The notes: generated by a model from the sequence alone, not told the origin. DNA of 64,000 bases from Croceitalea dokdonensis DOKDO 023 (GCF_001306415.1 NZ_LDJX01000005.1:124001-188000); one strand, 5' to 3'. Numbered from the stretch's first letter, positions 1 through 8,738 are shown. Made by a program: numbers and translations.

Positions 1-1
1 A

Positions 2-1165
2 GTGGTGATATCCATGATTATTGCAGTGATCTTTATTGCACTGTTTACGGTGGCCTATGGGCGTATTTTTTGTGGATGGATGTGCCCACAGACCATTTTT
101 ATGGAGATGGTCTTTCGTAGGATAGAATATTGGATAGATGGGGACCGTGGCGCACAGATGCGATTGGACAAGGCGCCTTGGAATGCTACCAAGATTAAAA
201 AACGAGCCTTAAAATGGACGGTCTTTTTTATCATCTCCTTCTTTATTTCCAATGTGTTTTTGGCTTACCTGATAGGAAGTGATACGCTTATCCAATATGT
301 GGTTGATGGACCTATGGCACATTTGGGCACCATAGTGCCACTATTGATTTTTACGGCAGTGTTTTATTTTGTATTTGCCTGGTTTAGGGAACAGGTATGC
401 ATCATTGCCTGTCCTTACGGTAGGATGCAGGGAGTGCTGTTGGATGATAAATCCATTGTGGTAAGCTATGACCATAAAAGGGGTGAAGGGGACAGTGGTA
501 GAAAGAAATTCCGAAAGAATGAAGATCGGGACGCCTTGGGGCATGGTGACTGTATTGACTGTTTTCAGTGCGTGAATGTTTGCCCTACGGGCATAGATAT
601 CAGAAATGGGACCCAATTGGAGTGCGTGAACTGTACGGCCTGTATAGATGAGTGTGATGACATCATGGAAAAGATTGACAAGCCCAAGGGGTTGATCAGG
701 TATGCCAGTGAGGATGAAATCAACAATAAATCAAAATTTACCTTTACTGCTCGTATGAAGGGCTATACGGCCGTTTTAATCATACTTACAGGAGTTTTGG
801 TGGCGATGCTCTTCATGAGGAATGAAATTGAAGCCAATATATTTAGGTTGCCGGGGCAGCTGTATGAAAGAAAGGCCGATAACATATTGAGCAATGTATA
901 CACCTATAAACTGGTCAACAAAACTTTTGAGGACATCAATGAAGTCAGTTTTAAACTATTGTCCCACAAAGGGGAAATAAAAATGGTTTCCCAAGATACC
1001 TTTGTGGTACCGGCAGAAGCATTGGCAGAAGGTACGCTGTTCATTGAGATAAACGCATCCGCATTAAACGGTGATAAGGATAAACTGGAAATAGGAGTGT
1101 ATAGTAAAGGTAAGCTTATAGAGAAAACGGTGACCCAGTTTTTGGCACCACGGAGTTATCATTAA
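2..1165 (+). CDS. ccoG: cbb3-type cytochrome c oxidase accessory protein CcoG (partial, N-terminus missing)
   Basis: Membrane iron-sulfur protein of the FixG/RdxA/CcoG family, which assists copper delivery during assembly of the cbb3 high-affinity terminal oxidase. Only 387 residues are visible. The family is usually about 470, and the frame is open to the window edge, so the GTG at base 2 is probably not the start. Seen: CGWMCPQ at about residues 24-30, a second membrane Cys pair (C133...C137P), and two ferredoxin-type 4Fe-4S motifs (C184xxC187xxC190xxxCP and C208xxC211xxC214xxxC218). A last membrane segment at about 255-272 is followed by the periplasmic Ig-like FixG C-terminal domain. The FixH-like gene follows 79 bp downstream on the same strand, as in cco operons. 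The ccoN/O/P genes are expected upstream, outside the window. Confidence 0.93.
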   Translation: MVISMIIAVIFIALFTVAYGRIFCGWMCPQTIFMEMVFRRIEYWIDGDRGAQMRLDKAPWNATKIKKRALKWTVFFIISFFISNVFLAYLIGSDTLIQYVVDGPMAHLGTIVPLLIFTAVFYFVFAWFREQVCIIACPYGRMQGVLLDDKSIVVSYDHKRGEGDSGRKKFRKNEDRDALGHGDCIDCFQCVNVCPTGIDIRNGTQLECVNCTACIDECDDIMEKIDKPKGLIRYASEDEINNKSKFTFTARMKGYTAVLIILTGVLVAMLFMRNEIEANIFRLPGQLYERKADNILSNVYTYKLVNKTFEDINEVSFKLLSHKGEIKMVSQDTFVVPAEALAEGTLFIEINASALNGDKDKLEIGVYSKGKLIEKTVTQFLAPRSYH

Positions 1166-1244
1166 AATAAATTAGAAAAAGCCATAGGACAGGTGTCCAG
1201 TTTTGTATTGGAACTTAAAATAAACAAGGTTAAAAAGCTATAAA

Positions 1245-1691
1245 ATGAAAGTAAATTGGGGAACAGGAATTGTGTTGGCATTTATAGGATTTATCTCCTT
1301 CATTCTTTATTTCGTAGTCCGCATGGGTATGGACGATCGTGCCAACCATGATTTGGTTACGGACAGCTATTACAAAAAAGAGCTTGCCTATCAAGATGAA
1401 ATAGATGCAGAGGCAAATGCCGCGGCCAATAATGCCCAATTAACAATTAAAAAAATGGAGGAGGGCGTTAAGGTCTTTTTTCCAAAGGAATTTAATACAG
1501 ATAAAATCACTGGTAAAGTGTCCCTTTATAGACCGTCGAACAGGCATTTGGATTTTAACTTTCCTATAAGTTTGTCCAAAACACATTTGCTCATACCTGA
1601 CAATCGCCTGCTAGACGGTCGGTGGGACATTACCATTGAATGGAAATACAAGGGTAAAACCTTTCTTCATAAAGAGAAGATAAGTTACTGA
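1245..1691 (+). CDS. ccoH: FixH/CcoH family protein
   Basis: Small single-pass membrane protein (148 aa) of the FixH/CcoH family, needed for cbb3 oxidase assembly or stability. One N-terminal transmembrane helix spans about residues 8-25, followed by a periplasmic domain of beta-strand character. The stretch DSYYKKELAYQDEID at about 41-55 is the typical conserved segment of Bacteroidota FixH proteins, and RWDITIEW lies near the end. The ATG is preceded by an A-rich region and sits 79 bp after ccoG. The position between ccoG and the SafE/UreH-like gene supports the call. Family assignment is by recognition of sequence and context. Confidence 0.85.
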   Translation: MKVNWGTGIVLAFIGFISFILYFVVRMGMDDRANHDLVTDSYYKKELAYQDEIDAEANAAANNAQLTIKKMEEGVKVFFPKEFNTDKITGKVSLYRPSNRHLDFNFPISLSKTHLLIPDNRLLDGRWDITIEWKYKGKTFLHKEKISY

Positions 1692-1817
1692 TTAGGGCTT
1701 GTGCAAAGCAAGATTTTAAACAACTAAATTAGTTTTGTTTGATCTTATGTTGCGTTTGTATCCTTTTTGTGGGAAAACATAAAACAATTTATAAATATTT
1801 AGGATCTGCTTATTCAT

Positions 1818-2540
1818 ATGTTACTATCCGCTCTGGTTTTGGGTACTTTAGGTTCACTGCATTGTTTGGGAATGTGCGGTCCCATTGCTTTTATGTTACC
1901 ATTGGATAGGGAACGCAAGTCCAAAAAGCTATTGCAGTTGGGGATGTACCATGCCGGCCGTTTAGTTTCTTACAGTGTATTGGGTCTTTTGTTTGGCAGT
2001 ATTGGTAAAGGTCTTTACCTCTTTGGTTTTCAGCAAAAGCTATCTATTGTCATGGGACTTCTTATGATTGTGCTGGTATTGGTGCCCGCCGCCCATCTTA
2101 AAAAAATCAATTTGGCAAAACCCATCTATCAACTGATATCAAAAGTGAAATCCAGACTTGGCCAGGCTCTAAAAAAACGAACCCCGGACACGTTTTTGAC
2201 CATAGGTTTCTTGAACGGGTTTTTGCCCTGTGGCCTTGTTTATATGGCCTTGGTTGGGGCCATAGCCTTTGGGACTCCACTAGGGGGTGCACTTTACATG
2301 CTGTTATTTGGATTGGGTACCATACCTTTAATGACTGGTGCCGTAGTTTTTGGTTCCCTTTTTAGGGGGCAGATATCTACCAGGGTAAAAAAGGCCATAC
2401 CGGTTTTCGTGGTCTTGATCGGGGTGCTTTTTATTGTACGCGGATTGGGATTGGGGATTCCCTATGTATCTCCCAAGGCACCGAATGCAACGGAAATAGT
2501 TGCTGCGGATATGGAGTGTCATCAACTGCCAAAGCATTAG
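1818..2540 (+). CDS. sulfite exporter TauE/SafE-type (UreH/DsbD-like) membrane protein
   Basis: Polytopic membrane protein (240 aa, about six helices) of the UreH_2/DsbD-like transmembrane group. It is often annotated as sulfite exporter TauE/SafE family and commonly sits behind ccoG-ccoH in Bacteroidota. Seen: H15-C-x-x-x-C20-G-P in helix 1, and a second repeat with NGFLPCGLVY at about residues 134-143. This is an internal two-fold pattern like DsbD/CcdA/UreH proteins and suggests redox or copper handling. A TAGTTTTG octamer at 1730-1737 could be its own -7 box, though the gene is co-oriented with ccoG-ccoH. The substrate cannot be read from sequence. Copper supply to the cbb3 oxidase is an inference from the neighbours. 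Confidence 0.8.
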   Translation: MLLSALVLGTLGSLHCLGMCGPIAFMLPLDRERKSKKLLQLGMYHAGRLVSYSVLGLLFGSIGKGLYLFGFQQKLSIVMGLLMIVLVLVPAAHLKKINLAKPIYQLISKVKSRLGQALKKRTPDTFLTIGFLNGFLPCGLVYMALVGAIAFGTPLGGALYMLLFGLGTIPLMTGAVVFGSLFRGQISTRVKKAIPVFVVLIGVLFIVRGLGLGIPYVSPKAPNATEIVAADMECHQLPKH

Positions 2541-2668
2541 CCTTGTCTTAATGGATGGGCTGTTTTGTGGGTACAAAAGGAAGGAATGAGCATAAAAGGT
2601 TGCCACTTAAGAAATAAAGATTTTGATAACAGAAATTCTAATCGTAACGAAGGAAATACCATTTTAGA

Positions 2669-4084
2669 ATGAGGATTCAACAAATTTATACCGGTTGTTT
2701 GGCGCATGCCGCCTACTACATTAGTAATAAAGGGGAAGCGGCTATTTTTGACCCCTTACGTGAGGTACAGTCCTATATAGACAGGGCAGAACATGACCAA
2801 TGCAAGATAAAATACGTCTTTGAGACCCATTTCCATGCAGATTTTGTGAGTGGCCATCTAAACCTACAAGAAGAAACCGGTGCCACTATAGTTTTTGGTC
2901 CAACGGCAACTCCGGATTATGACGCCCTTATAGCAAAAGACGGTCAGGAATTTAAGGTTGGGGATTATACCATTAGGGCCATACATACCCCTGGGCATAC
3001 CATGGAAAGTACTACCTATTTATTGATTGATGAAAACGGCAAGGAACATGGTTTAATCACGGGAGATACCTTGTTTATTGGTGATGTGGGCAGACCGGAT
3101 TTGGCGCAACATGTCGCTTCAGAACTTACAGAGGAAAAGTTGGCTGGGCATTTATATGATTCCCTAAGAAATAAGATCATGCCCTTATCAGACCACCTGG
3201 TGATCTATCCCAATCACGGGGCAGGTTCTGCCTGCGGTAAAAAAATGAGTCAAGAAACTACGGACACCCTGGGCAACCAAAAACGTACCAATTATGCGCT
3301 AAGGGCAGATATGACCAAAGAAGAGTTCAAAAAGGAAGTCTTGGACGGACTTACGACGCCACCCTTGTATTTTCCCCAAAATGTAATGATGAACATAAAG
3401 GGGTATGACAGTGCAGAGGTGGTAATGCAACGCGCTATGACCCCCTTGAACACAGAAAATTTTGAGGCCGTGGTAGAAGGGATACATGCCTTGGTGCTGG
3501 ATACCAGAAACCCAGAGGATTTTGCCAAGGGCTTTATTCCCAATAGCATCAATATTGGACTAAACGGAAGCTTTGCCCAGTGGGTAGGGGAGCTCATACC
3601 GGATGTAAAACAAGAAATGGTTTTGGTTTGTGAGCCAGGGACAGAGATAGAGGCCGTAACCCGCTTGTCCCGCGTAGGCTATGATTATGCCCTAGGCTTT
3701 CTGCTCGGTGGATTTCAAAGTTGGAAAGATAGTGGTAAAGACTACGACTCCTTGGTGCGAATATCCAGTGAGGAATTTGAAAAAGCCTATAAAGATGAAG
3801 GTCCATTGATCATTGATGTTCGCAAGAAAAGTGAATTTGATGCCCAACATGTCATAGGTGCCCTGAACATTCCTTTAAACTCCATAAATAACCGCTTGGA
3901 TGCCTTTCCAGAAAACAGGTCCTTTGTGCTACATTGCGTGAGTGGTTATCGCTCAATGATTGCGGCATCCATCCTAAAACAAAGGGGTTGGCACAATTTT
4001 GTTGATGTCAGTGAAGGATTTAACGGAATAAAAAAACGAAAAGTAGCCCTTTCCCCATTTAAAGAACCCCAATCCTTGTTGTAG
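2669..4084 (+). CDS. MBL-fold persulfide dioxygenase fused to two rhodanese domains
   Basis: Metallo-beta-lactamase-fold hydrolase of the ETHE1/BLH type (471 aa). The N-terminal domain (about 1-240) holds the metal motif H54-F-H56-A-D58...H63, then HTPGH110 and TGD133. Two rhodanese-like domains follow at about 260-360 and 365-465. The second keeps the classical active-site loop (C423-V-S-G-Y-R). The first has C321-E-P-G-T-E instead, so it may be catalytically altered. ETHE1-type enzymes oxidise glutathione or other low-molecular-weight persulfides to sulfite, and rhodaneses transfer sulfane sulfur, so a sulfide-detoxification role fits. The stop codon touches the ATG of the HMA gene downstream. 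The substrate persulfide is not known. Confidence 0.9.
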   Translation: MRIQQIYTGCLAHAAYYISNKGEAAIFDPLREVQSYIDRAEHDQCKIKYVFETHFHADFVSGHLNLQEETGATIVFGPTATPDYDALIAKDGQEFKVGDYTIRAIHTPGHTMESTTYLLIDENGKEHGLITGDTLFIGDVGRPDLAQHVASELTEEKLAGHLYDSLRNKIMPLSDHLVIYPNHGAGSACGKKMSQETTDTLGNQKRTNYALRADMTKEEFKKEVLDGLTTPPLYFPQNVMMNIKGYDSAEVVMQRAMTPLNTENFEAVVEGIHALVLDTRNPEDFAKGFIPNSINIGLNGSFAQWVGELIPDVKQEMVLVCEPGTEIEAVTRLSRVGYDYALGFLLGGFQSWKDSGKDYDSLVRISSEEFEKAYKDEGPLIIDVRKKSEFDAQHVIGALNIPLNSINNRLDAFPENRSFVLHCVSGYRSMIAASILKQRGWHNFVDVSEGFNGIKKRKVALSPFKEPQSLL

Positions 4085-4354
4085 ATGGAACACCAAATTA
4101 CGGTACAGAACTTAAAATGTGGAGGGTGCGCCACTACCATTATCAAAAGATTAAATGGTATGGTGGGGATTTCCAATGCAACGGTCTACGTCGCGGATTC
4201 CTTGGTCAGTTTTGATTGTCAAAATAAGGCAGATATCCCGCAGGTAGAAAAAGCTTTGCAGTCCTTGGGCTATCCTAAAATGGATGCCCACAATCCCTTT
4301 ACGACCAAGGCAAAATCTTTTTTAAGTTGCGGAATTGGGAGGATGACCCATTAA
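4085..4354 (+). CDS. HMA-domain heavy-metal-binding protein
   Basis: Small cytosolic ferredoxin-like-fold HMA protein (89 aa). The metal-binding loop is KCGGCATT (C12-x-x-C15), in the GxxCxxC-type position after the first strand, and HMA-like secondary structure runs to about residue 66. HMA proteins bind Cu(I) or other soft metals and hand them to transporters. The last ~20 residues, with one further Cys (LSCG), are outside the domain. The ATG directly follows the stop of the persulfide dioxygenase with no gap, so translation is probably coupled. This links thiol/persulfide chemistry with a soft-metal carrier. A copper role would also suit the nearby cbb3 assembly genes. Confidence 0.85.
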   Translation: MEHQITVQNLKCGGCATTIIKRLNGMVGISNATVYVADSLVSFDCQNKADIPQVEKALQSLGYPKMDAHNPFTTKAKSFLSCGIGRMTH

Positions 4355-4402
4355 AACATCAAAAAAATAAGAAAATCAAATTCAAATTCAAAAGAAATAG
4401 TA

Positions 4403-5671
4403 GTGAAAATAGTAGCCATAGATGAAGCCGTAAAAATTGTGAAATCTGGTGACAGGGTCTTCTTTCAAGGAGCGGCCATGACCCCCAATGAATTGATAGA
4501 TGGTTTATGTGACAGATACAAAGAATTAAAGGATATAGAGATTGTTTCCATACACACAGAGGGAGATGCAAAATATACGCAAAGGCCTTACAGCGGCACC
4601 TTCCATCTTAACTCCTGCTTTGTGGGCGGTAACGTGCGCAAGTTTGTGAATACCCCGGAGGGGGATTACATTCCTATCTTTTTAAGTGAAATACCGCGAC
4701 TGTTCTATCAGAATATTTTGCCCTTGGATGTGGCTTTTGTTCAGGTGTCGCCGCCGGACAAACACGGCTATTGTTCATTGGGGGTTTCTGTGGATGTTGC
4801 CTTACCGGCGGTAAGAACGGCCAAGAGGATTATTGCCCAAATTAATCCCTCAGTACCCAGGACGCACGGCACTGGAATGGTACATATTGATGAAATTTCG
4901 TTTGGCGTAGAGGTAGACAGGCCCATACATGAGCACCTGCCAACGGTTGTTGGTGATATTGAGGGTAAGATAGGTGAAAATGTTGCCTCTCTGGTTGAGG
5001 ATGGAGCCACCCTGCAAATGGGAATTGGTAGTATACCAGATGCTGTTTTGGCCAATTTAGGGAACCATAAGGATTTGGGCATCCATACGGAAATGTTTTC
5101 GGACGGTGTATTGCCGTTGTTGGCCAAAGGCGTAATCAACGGTAAACAGAAAGCCGTAAAACGTGGCAAAATCGTAAGTTGTTTTGCCGTTGGTTCACGC
5201 GCGTTGTACGATTTTATAGATGACAACCCCATTTGTGATTTTAGGGATTCTGCCTACACCAACGATACGGCCAGAATAAGGCGTAATCCCAAGGTCACCG
5301 CCATTAATAGTGCCATAGAAATAGACCTTACCGGGCAGATATGCGCGGACACTTTGGGTACTTTTCAGTTTTCTGGGGTAGGTGGCCAAATGGACTTTAT
5401 ACGCGGTGCATCCCTTTCCCAAGGCGGGAAACCCATTTTTGCCATGCCATCGGTCACTAAAAAAGGGGTGTCAAAAATAACTCCGGTGCTCAACACGGGA
5501 GCGGGAGTTACCACCACTAGGGCACATGTACACCATGTGGTGACAGAATTTGGTGAGGTAAACCTGTTTGGGAAGAGCCTGCAACAACGGGCCAAAGCAC
5601 TCATTTCCATTGCACATCCAGACCACCAAGAAATGCTGGAGAAGGCAGCCTTTAAGCGGTTTAAGGGTTAG
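4403..5671 (+). CDS. acetyl-CoA hydrolase/transferase family (4-hydroxybutyrate CoA-transferase-like)
   Basis: Family I CoA-transferase (422 aa) of the Cat1/AbfT type, moving CoA between acyl-CoA and carboxylic acids such as acetate. Seen: HGYCSLGVSVD near 131-141, the glycine loop MGIGSIPDAV at about 206-215, GIHTEM with E230 at the place where AbfT has its catalytic Glu, SAIEIDLTGQ, and GVGGQMDFIRGA near the C-terminus. The start is a GTG (GTG AAA ATA GTA), 48 nt after the HMA gene. A downstream ATG would remove the first beta strand, so the GTG is preferred. The physiological acyl group is not determined. It probably works in acetate or short acyl-CoA exchange. Confidence 0.88.
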   Translation: MKIVAIDEAVKIVKSGDRVFFQGAAMTPNELIDGLCDRYKELKDIEIVSIHTEGDAKYTQRPYSGTFHLNSCFVGGNVRKFVNTPEGDYIPIFLSEIPRLFYQNILPLDVAFVQVSPPDKHGYCSLGVSVDVALPAVRTAKRIIAQINPSVPRTHGTGMVHIDEISFGVEVDRPIHEHLPTVVGDIEGKIGENVASLVEDGATLQMGIGSIPDAVLANLGNHKDLGIHTEMFSDGVLPLLAKGVINGKQKAVKRGKIVSCFAVGSRALYDFIDDNPICDFRDSAYTNDTARIRRNPKVTAINSAIEIDLTGQICADTLGTFQFSGVGGQMDFIRGASLSQGGKPIFAMPSVTKKGVSKITPVLNTGAGVTTTRAHVHHVVTEFGEVNLFGKSLQQRAKALISIAHPDHQEMLEKAAFKRFKG

Positions 5672-6178
5672 GTTAAAGAGATGGTTAACCCAAAATTCAA
5701 AAAAGTTGTAGCAGTGTTGCCTCAAAATATATGATAAGCTCATTTATGGGTAAATCTTTTCTGATGGGCAGCATACCTTGGCGTTTTTTAAGCGAACCTT
5801 TAACTTGAATATTCTTGATATTTTTGGGCATACCCAACATTGGTATTTTGATGATGTTGTCCTGGCAGGGCCTCTGTTAAGAATGGACCGGAACCCGCAA
5901 TCGAAGTCTTTCTATCTAAATGGCTGACAGTTCCGGCCCTCAGCATACAGATTCAAGTAACATATACCACTTTGATTGGGTGATAAAAACCAAAAAAGGG
6001 AAAACCTCCTAAGAAGCTTCCCCTTAATGGAACTCAGCTAATCCCCCGAATAGCCGAGGTCTGTTTTATAAATCATTTGGTTCCTGAAGAAGTACCAGTA
6101 TTGCTTCATTAAGCGAGGGGTATAACGACAACATTGTAATAAATTAGTAAGGTGTATTTTGGCAAGTATTAGATTTTC
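5672..6178. other. gene-poor interval with a short orphan reading frame
   Basis: About 500 bp lie between the CoA-transferase stop and the end of a minus-strand lipoprotein gene. The right part holds copy 1 of the 64-bp repeat/terminator (5984-6047, described separately). On the minus strand 5831-5697 is an ATG-started frame of 44 codons (begins MPKNIKNIQV, ends LLQLF) with ordinary-looking codons and no recognised relative. An in-frame stop lies just upstream. It may be a small gene, a decayed remnant or chance. Nothing else in the interval is recognisable. Confidence 0.4.
5984..6058 (-). repeat. structured 64-bp repeat, copy 1 (hairpin plus intrinsic terminator)
   Basis: Bases 5984-6047 match 16276-16339 at 63 of 64 positions in the same orientation. 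Read on the minus strand, a first hairpin is formed by CTCGGCTA (6058-6051) and TAGCTGAG, with a G-rich loop and one G-U pair. It is followed by a second hairpin (GGGGAAGC / GGTTTTCCC around TTC-TTAG-GAG) and then TTTTTT, a classic rho-independent terminator. It lies about 120 bp behind the stop of the minus-strand lipoprotein gene. The upstream arm differs from copy 2 but still pairs, which points to a selected RNA structure. Confidence 0.75.
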
Positions 6179-6679
6179 TTATTCAAGTTTGATAGAAGTT
6201 ACTATTGTTTCTGCCGAGCCAATTTTTAAGCTAGTTATTGGTGAGTCTACTTCAATTTCCAAGAGGTTTGATCCAGAATCTAAAGCTGTTCCTTTTACTT
6301 CGGTTACTATTTGATTTTCGTTAAAAACTTGGATATCTAAACAATTGCTACAATTATTGAATAAAGAAATTGTCATCTTCGAAATCCCTGTTGTATCTGT
6401 TAAATCCAGTTCTAATGTGCTAAAATCGCCGTTTTCACTGGGAAAAGCTAGTAGTATACCAGCTATACCGCTGCTAGATTCCGCTCGTTCAACGCGGAAC
6501 ATAAAACCCTGGAGCATAAACATTGTGTCTTCCCTAGTCACATTGGCCTCTGCTAAGTTTAGTGTAACCGGTTCAAAAATCTCAACAGTTGTGTCGTCAT
6601 TATCATCCGAACAAAGCGATAAAGTCAAAGCTAATATGCAAGTGAGTAAAAGTTTCACACCATGTGTAAAGTATTTCAT
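6179..6679 (-). CDS. putative lipoprotein of unknown function
   Basis: 166-aa secreted protein with a basic, hydrophobic N-terminus ending at a Cys at about residue 23 (LTLSLC), followed by the acidic stretch SDDNDD. The -1 residue is Leu rather than Gly/Ala/Ser, so the lipobox is imperfect. The acidic residues after the Cys resemble the surface-export signal described for Bacteroidota lipoproteins. The mature part is predicted to be beta-rich (VTLNLAEANVTRE, LEIEVDSPITSLKIG), with a Cys pair in NNCSNCLDIQ. No family recognised. It stands last in the minus-strand accessory block, 43 bp after the next lipoprotein gene, with a repeat/terminator downstream. Confidence 0.7.
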   Translation of the reverse strand: MKYFTHGVKLLLTCILALTLSLCSDDNDDTTVEIFEPVTLNLAEANVTREDTMFMLQGFMFRVERAESSSGIAGILLAFPSENGDFSTLELDLTDTTGISKMTISLFNNCSNCLDIQVFNENQIVTEVKGTALDSGSNLLEIEVDSPITSLKIGSAETIVTSIKLE

Positions 6680-6722
6680 AGTTTTAATTTTTAAAAAATT
6701 TTAGGTTCTATAAATTCTGACT

Positions 6723-7280
6723 TTAAAAATTATCGCAGTATTTCCAACCGTTGCTGGTTTTGGAAAACTGTAGTTTTTTGACCCAAAACTCGGTAGGGTC
6801 CTTTTTTGAGAAGATGGCGAAAGGGGTAATGTCCACTGCCTTAAAATTGACTTTAACCTCTGCCGTGTTGGTTGCTGGGGTTTCGTGAACCTCAAGCACT
6901 TCGCCCACCTCGTATTGAAAGGTTTTGGCTGTGGCATTCCCTTCTTTTTCAGGTACTTCCTCCATAAACTCCAATGATTTCTCGGTAAGTTTTATAGCAT
7001 ACTCCTTACTGCCTTTTTGCCAACCTTTGGTAATTTCTCTAACCAGCTCCATTTCTAAATAGTCTTCGTCGGCGAGTTTTAAGTACTTCTGCAACAGTTC
7101 TTGGTCATAATCTTGTTTGGTAAAGGTTGCCTTACCGATTCTAAACCTTGCTGTTCTTTGTTCTGGGTTGGCAGCTAGACAGTCTGTAACAATATCTTCC
7201 GCCTTGGAATTGCTTAAATTGTCTGATCCGCAGGAAGTTAAAAAAGAGATTACCAGGAAGAGTAGAAGGTACTTTTTCAT
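6723..7280 (-). CDS. lipoprotein of unknown function
   Basis: 185-aa protein with a clear lipoprotein signal peptide (MKKYLLLFLV...FLTSC, Cys 17). The mature part is mostly helical at about 25-120 and strand-rich at the end, finishing with NGWKYCDNF. Two further Cys (CLAANPEQ near 33, and C183) could pair. No known domain recognised. The gene is 19 bp behind the next upstream minus-strand gene (7300-8334), so the two are probably co-transcribed. An envelope role is inferred only from the signal peptide and lipoprotein neighbours. Confidence 0.75.
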   Translation of the reverse strand: MKKYLLLFLVISFLTSCGSDNLSNSKAEDIVTDCLAANPEQRTARFRIGKATFTKQDYDQELLQKYLKLADEDYLEMELVREITKGWQKGSKEYAIKLTEKSLEFMEEVPEKEGNATAKTFQYEVGEVLEVHETPATNTAEVKVNFKAVDITPFAIFSKKDPTEFWVKKLQFSKTSNGWKYCDNF

Positions 7281-7299
7281 AATAGCTTGGTTTAAAGGT

Positions 7300-8334
7300 T
7301 TATGCGCTTGGCTTTTCTATAAATTGTATTTCACCTATTTTGTCCTCCGGCTCTGGATATGCTTTGCTGGACCTAAAAAATTCTATTTTTTTTAAGGCTA
7401 TTTCAAAATTGTAGGGCCTTTTTTCCACAGCAGGGATGCCCATGGAATAGGTGGTTTTGGTAATCAATTGAAATGGTGGATTCTTGTTGTATTCGTTTAA
7501 GGACCCATAGTGTTCATAAATGGCCTTGGCCTTTTTTGGGGACATTGGTATAAAGTGTGTGACTGACCTGCGCAACCTATTACCCGTAGCCTGTACCCTT
7601 GCATTGCCGCTACCCACTTTCTTGGTATTGGAGATGTAATATCTAATTTCTAGTTGCTCTGTGTCAAAGTTATAGTTTTGTATGGTTGAGGTGCTTATAC
7701 TGTAAGACTCAAGGTTATCCGTTTTGGCTTCCGCTATCATATTTTTAAAGGATTCAAAGTTTTCGGAAACTAAGTTTTCCCGTATTTCTTTTAGCTTAAA
7801 AACATTGTTTTTGTAGGTTTTGATATCCGTGTTGCCATGGTACAGGCTATAATAATATTCAAACGGTGAGAGGAACGGACTAGGTATAAAAGAAGCGCAG
7901 CAGCTGGCGATGTTGATGCGTTCCCCACCGTTCTTGTAATTTCCCTTTCTGGTTTCGCCAAACGTTTCTTTATAATCAAACGACCAGCACAATTTGGTGG
8001 CGGCCAAAAAGCGCTCATGCTCTTCCACATTGTAGCCTGTAGAAAGATTGTACATGGGTATACCGCTGATAAACTGCACGTCCATGTCTAAATTGTCCCT
8101 AGTGGTCCCTTTAGGGGCTTTGTTTTCCGTTTGGGGTTCTGCTTCTAAACTGTTTTTTTCCTCCAATACAATATCGGCCTTGTTCATCAACTTATCATAT
8201 TCAGACGCTCCGGTATTGCTTTTTTTGCTGTCTTTGCAGGATATCACAAATCCTAAGAGTAGGAGTGTTAAACTTAATGAATTGATCAAAATGTGGTTGT
8301 ATCTGGAGAAAATATCTTTCAAGAATGCCATCAT
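7300..8334 (-). CDS. lipoprotein of unknown function (344 aa)
   Basis: Secreted protein with an N-terminal extension, one hydrophobic segment at about residues 17-31 and a lipobox FVISC (Cys 33), then a charged Ser/Lys linker. The middle contains INIASCCAS with adjacent cysteines. The C-terminal third includes RLRRSVTHFIPMSP and YSMGIPAVEKRPYNFEIALKK. No family recognised. The start ATG overlaps the stop of the membrane-protein gene upstream by four bases (ATGA at 8331-8334), which indicates translational coupling. It is likely one operon with the 135-aa membrane protein and the 185-aa lipoprotein. Confidence 0.72.
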   Translation of the reverse strand: MMAFLKDIFSRYNHILINSLSLTLLLLGFVISCKDSKKSNTGASEYDKLMNKADIVLEEKNSLEAEPQTENKAPKGTTRDNLDMDVQFISGIPMYNLSTGYNVEEHERFLAATKLCWSFDYKETFGETRKGNYKNGGERINIASCCASFIPSPFLSPFEYYYSLYHGNTDIKTYKNNVFKLKEIRENLVSENFESFKNMIAEAKTDNLESYSISTSTIQNYNFDTEQLEIRYYISNTKKVGSGNARVQATGNRLRRSVTHFIPMSPKKAKAIYEHYGSLNEYNKNPPFQLITKTTYSMGIPAVEKRPYNFEIALKKIEFFRSSKAYPEPEDKIGEIQFIEKPSA

Positions 8335-8738
8335 GATGTGCTGTTTTTGGAGATAATCTTTAAATACAGCAGTACCTTTAAGGCTATTTGGGCAAGTTCC
8401 CTAAATAAGCCAAATAATAAAGGGTAGAAATAGGTAGCTACCAGAATACCAATAAATATTTGAAAACTTTTGTACGGTGCTTGGATAGCCGCGAAAAAGG
8501 CTGCTAGAATGCCAATAGGATAGGAGATGACTATGATAGCGTCAAAGATGCTAACATACCAAATGTATAGGGGAAACTCCCCGGAAAGGTTGCTCTCCTC
8601 TGAATCAGCTGACCGGGAATTAGATAATGCAAAGAGCGCATTTTTATAAATGTTAAACGGTATGGTTAAAGGCTTCAGAATAAGTAGCTCCAATATTCTG
8701 AGCAGGACTTTTGTAAAGTCTAGGTTCTTGAAGTTCAT
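8331..8738 (-). CDS. small membrane protein of unknown function
   Basis: 135-aa protein with two strong hydrophobic segments (about 58-85 and 90-125), separated by a short polar turn (IQAPYKSF), and a soluble acidic stretch (SADSEESNLSG) before the first. This gives a probable two- to three-helix inner-membrane protein. The stop codon overlaps the ATG of the next gene (ATGA), so expression is coupled to the 344-aa lipoprotein. No family recognised. The 86 bp upstream of the start, before the CsgG-like gene's stop, show no clear terminator. Confidence 0.65.
   Translation of the reverse strand: MNFKNLDFTKVLLRILELLILKPLTIPFNIYKNALFALSNSRSADSEESNLSGEFPLYIWYVSIFDAIIVISYPIGILAAFFAAIQAPYKSFQIFIGILVATYFYPLLFGLFRELAQIALKVLLYLKIISKNSTS

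Noticed and set aside
2625-2668. TTGAT followed by AACAGAAAT before the persulfide dioxygenase gene as an FNR-like site
   Set aside because: No second half-site, and no TAnnTTTG at 22 nt with room for a leader.
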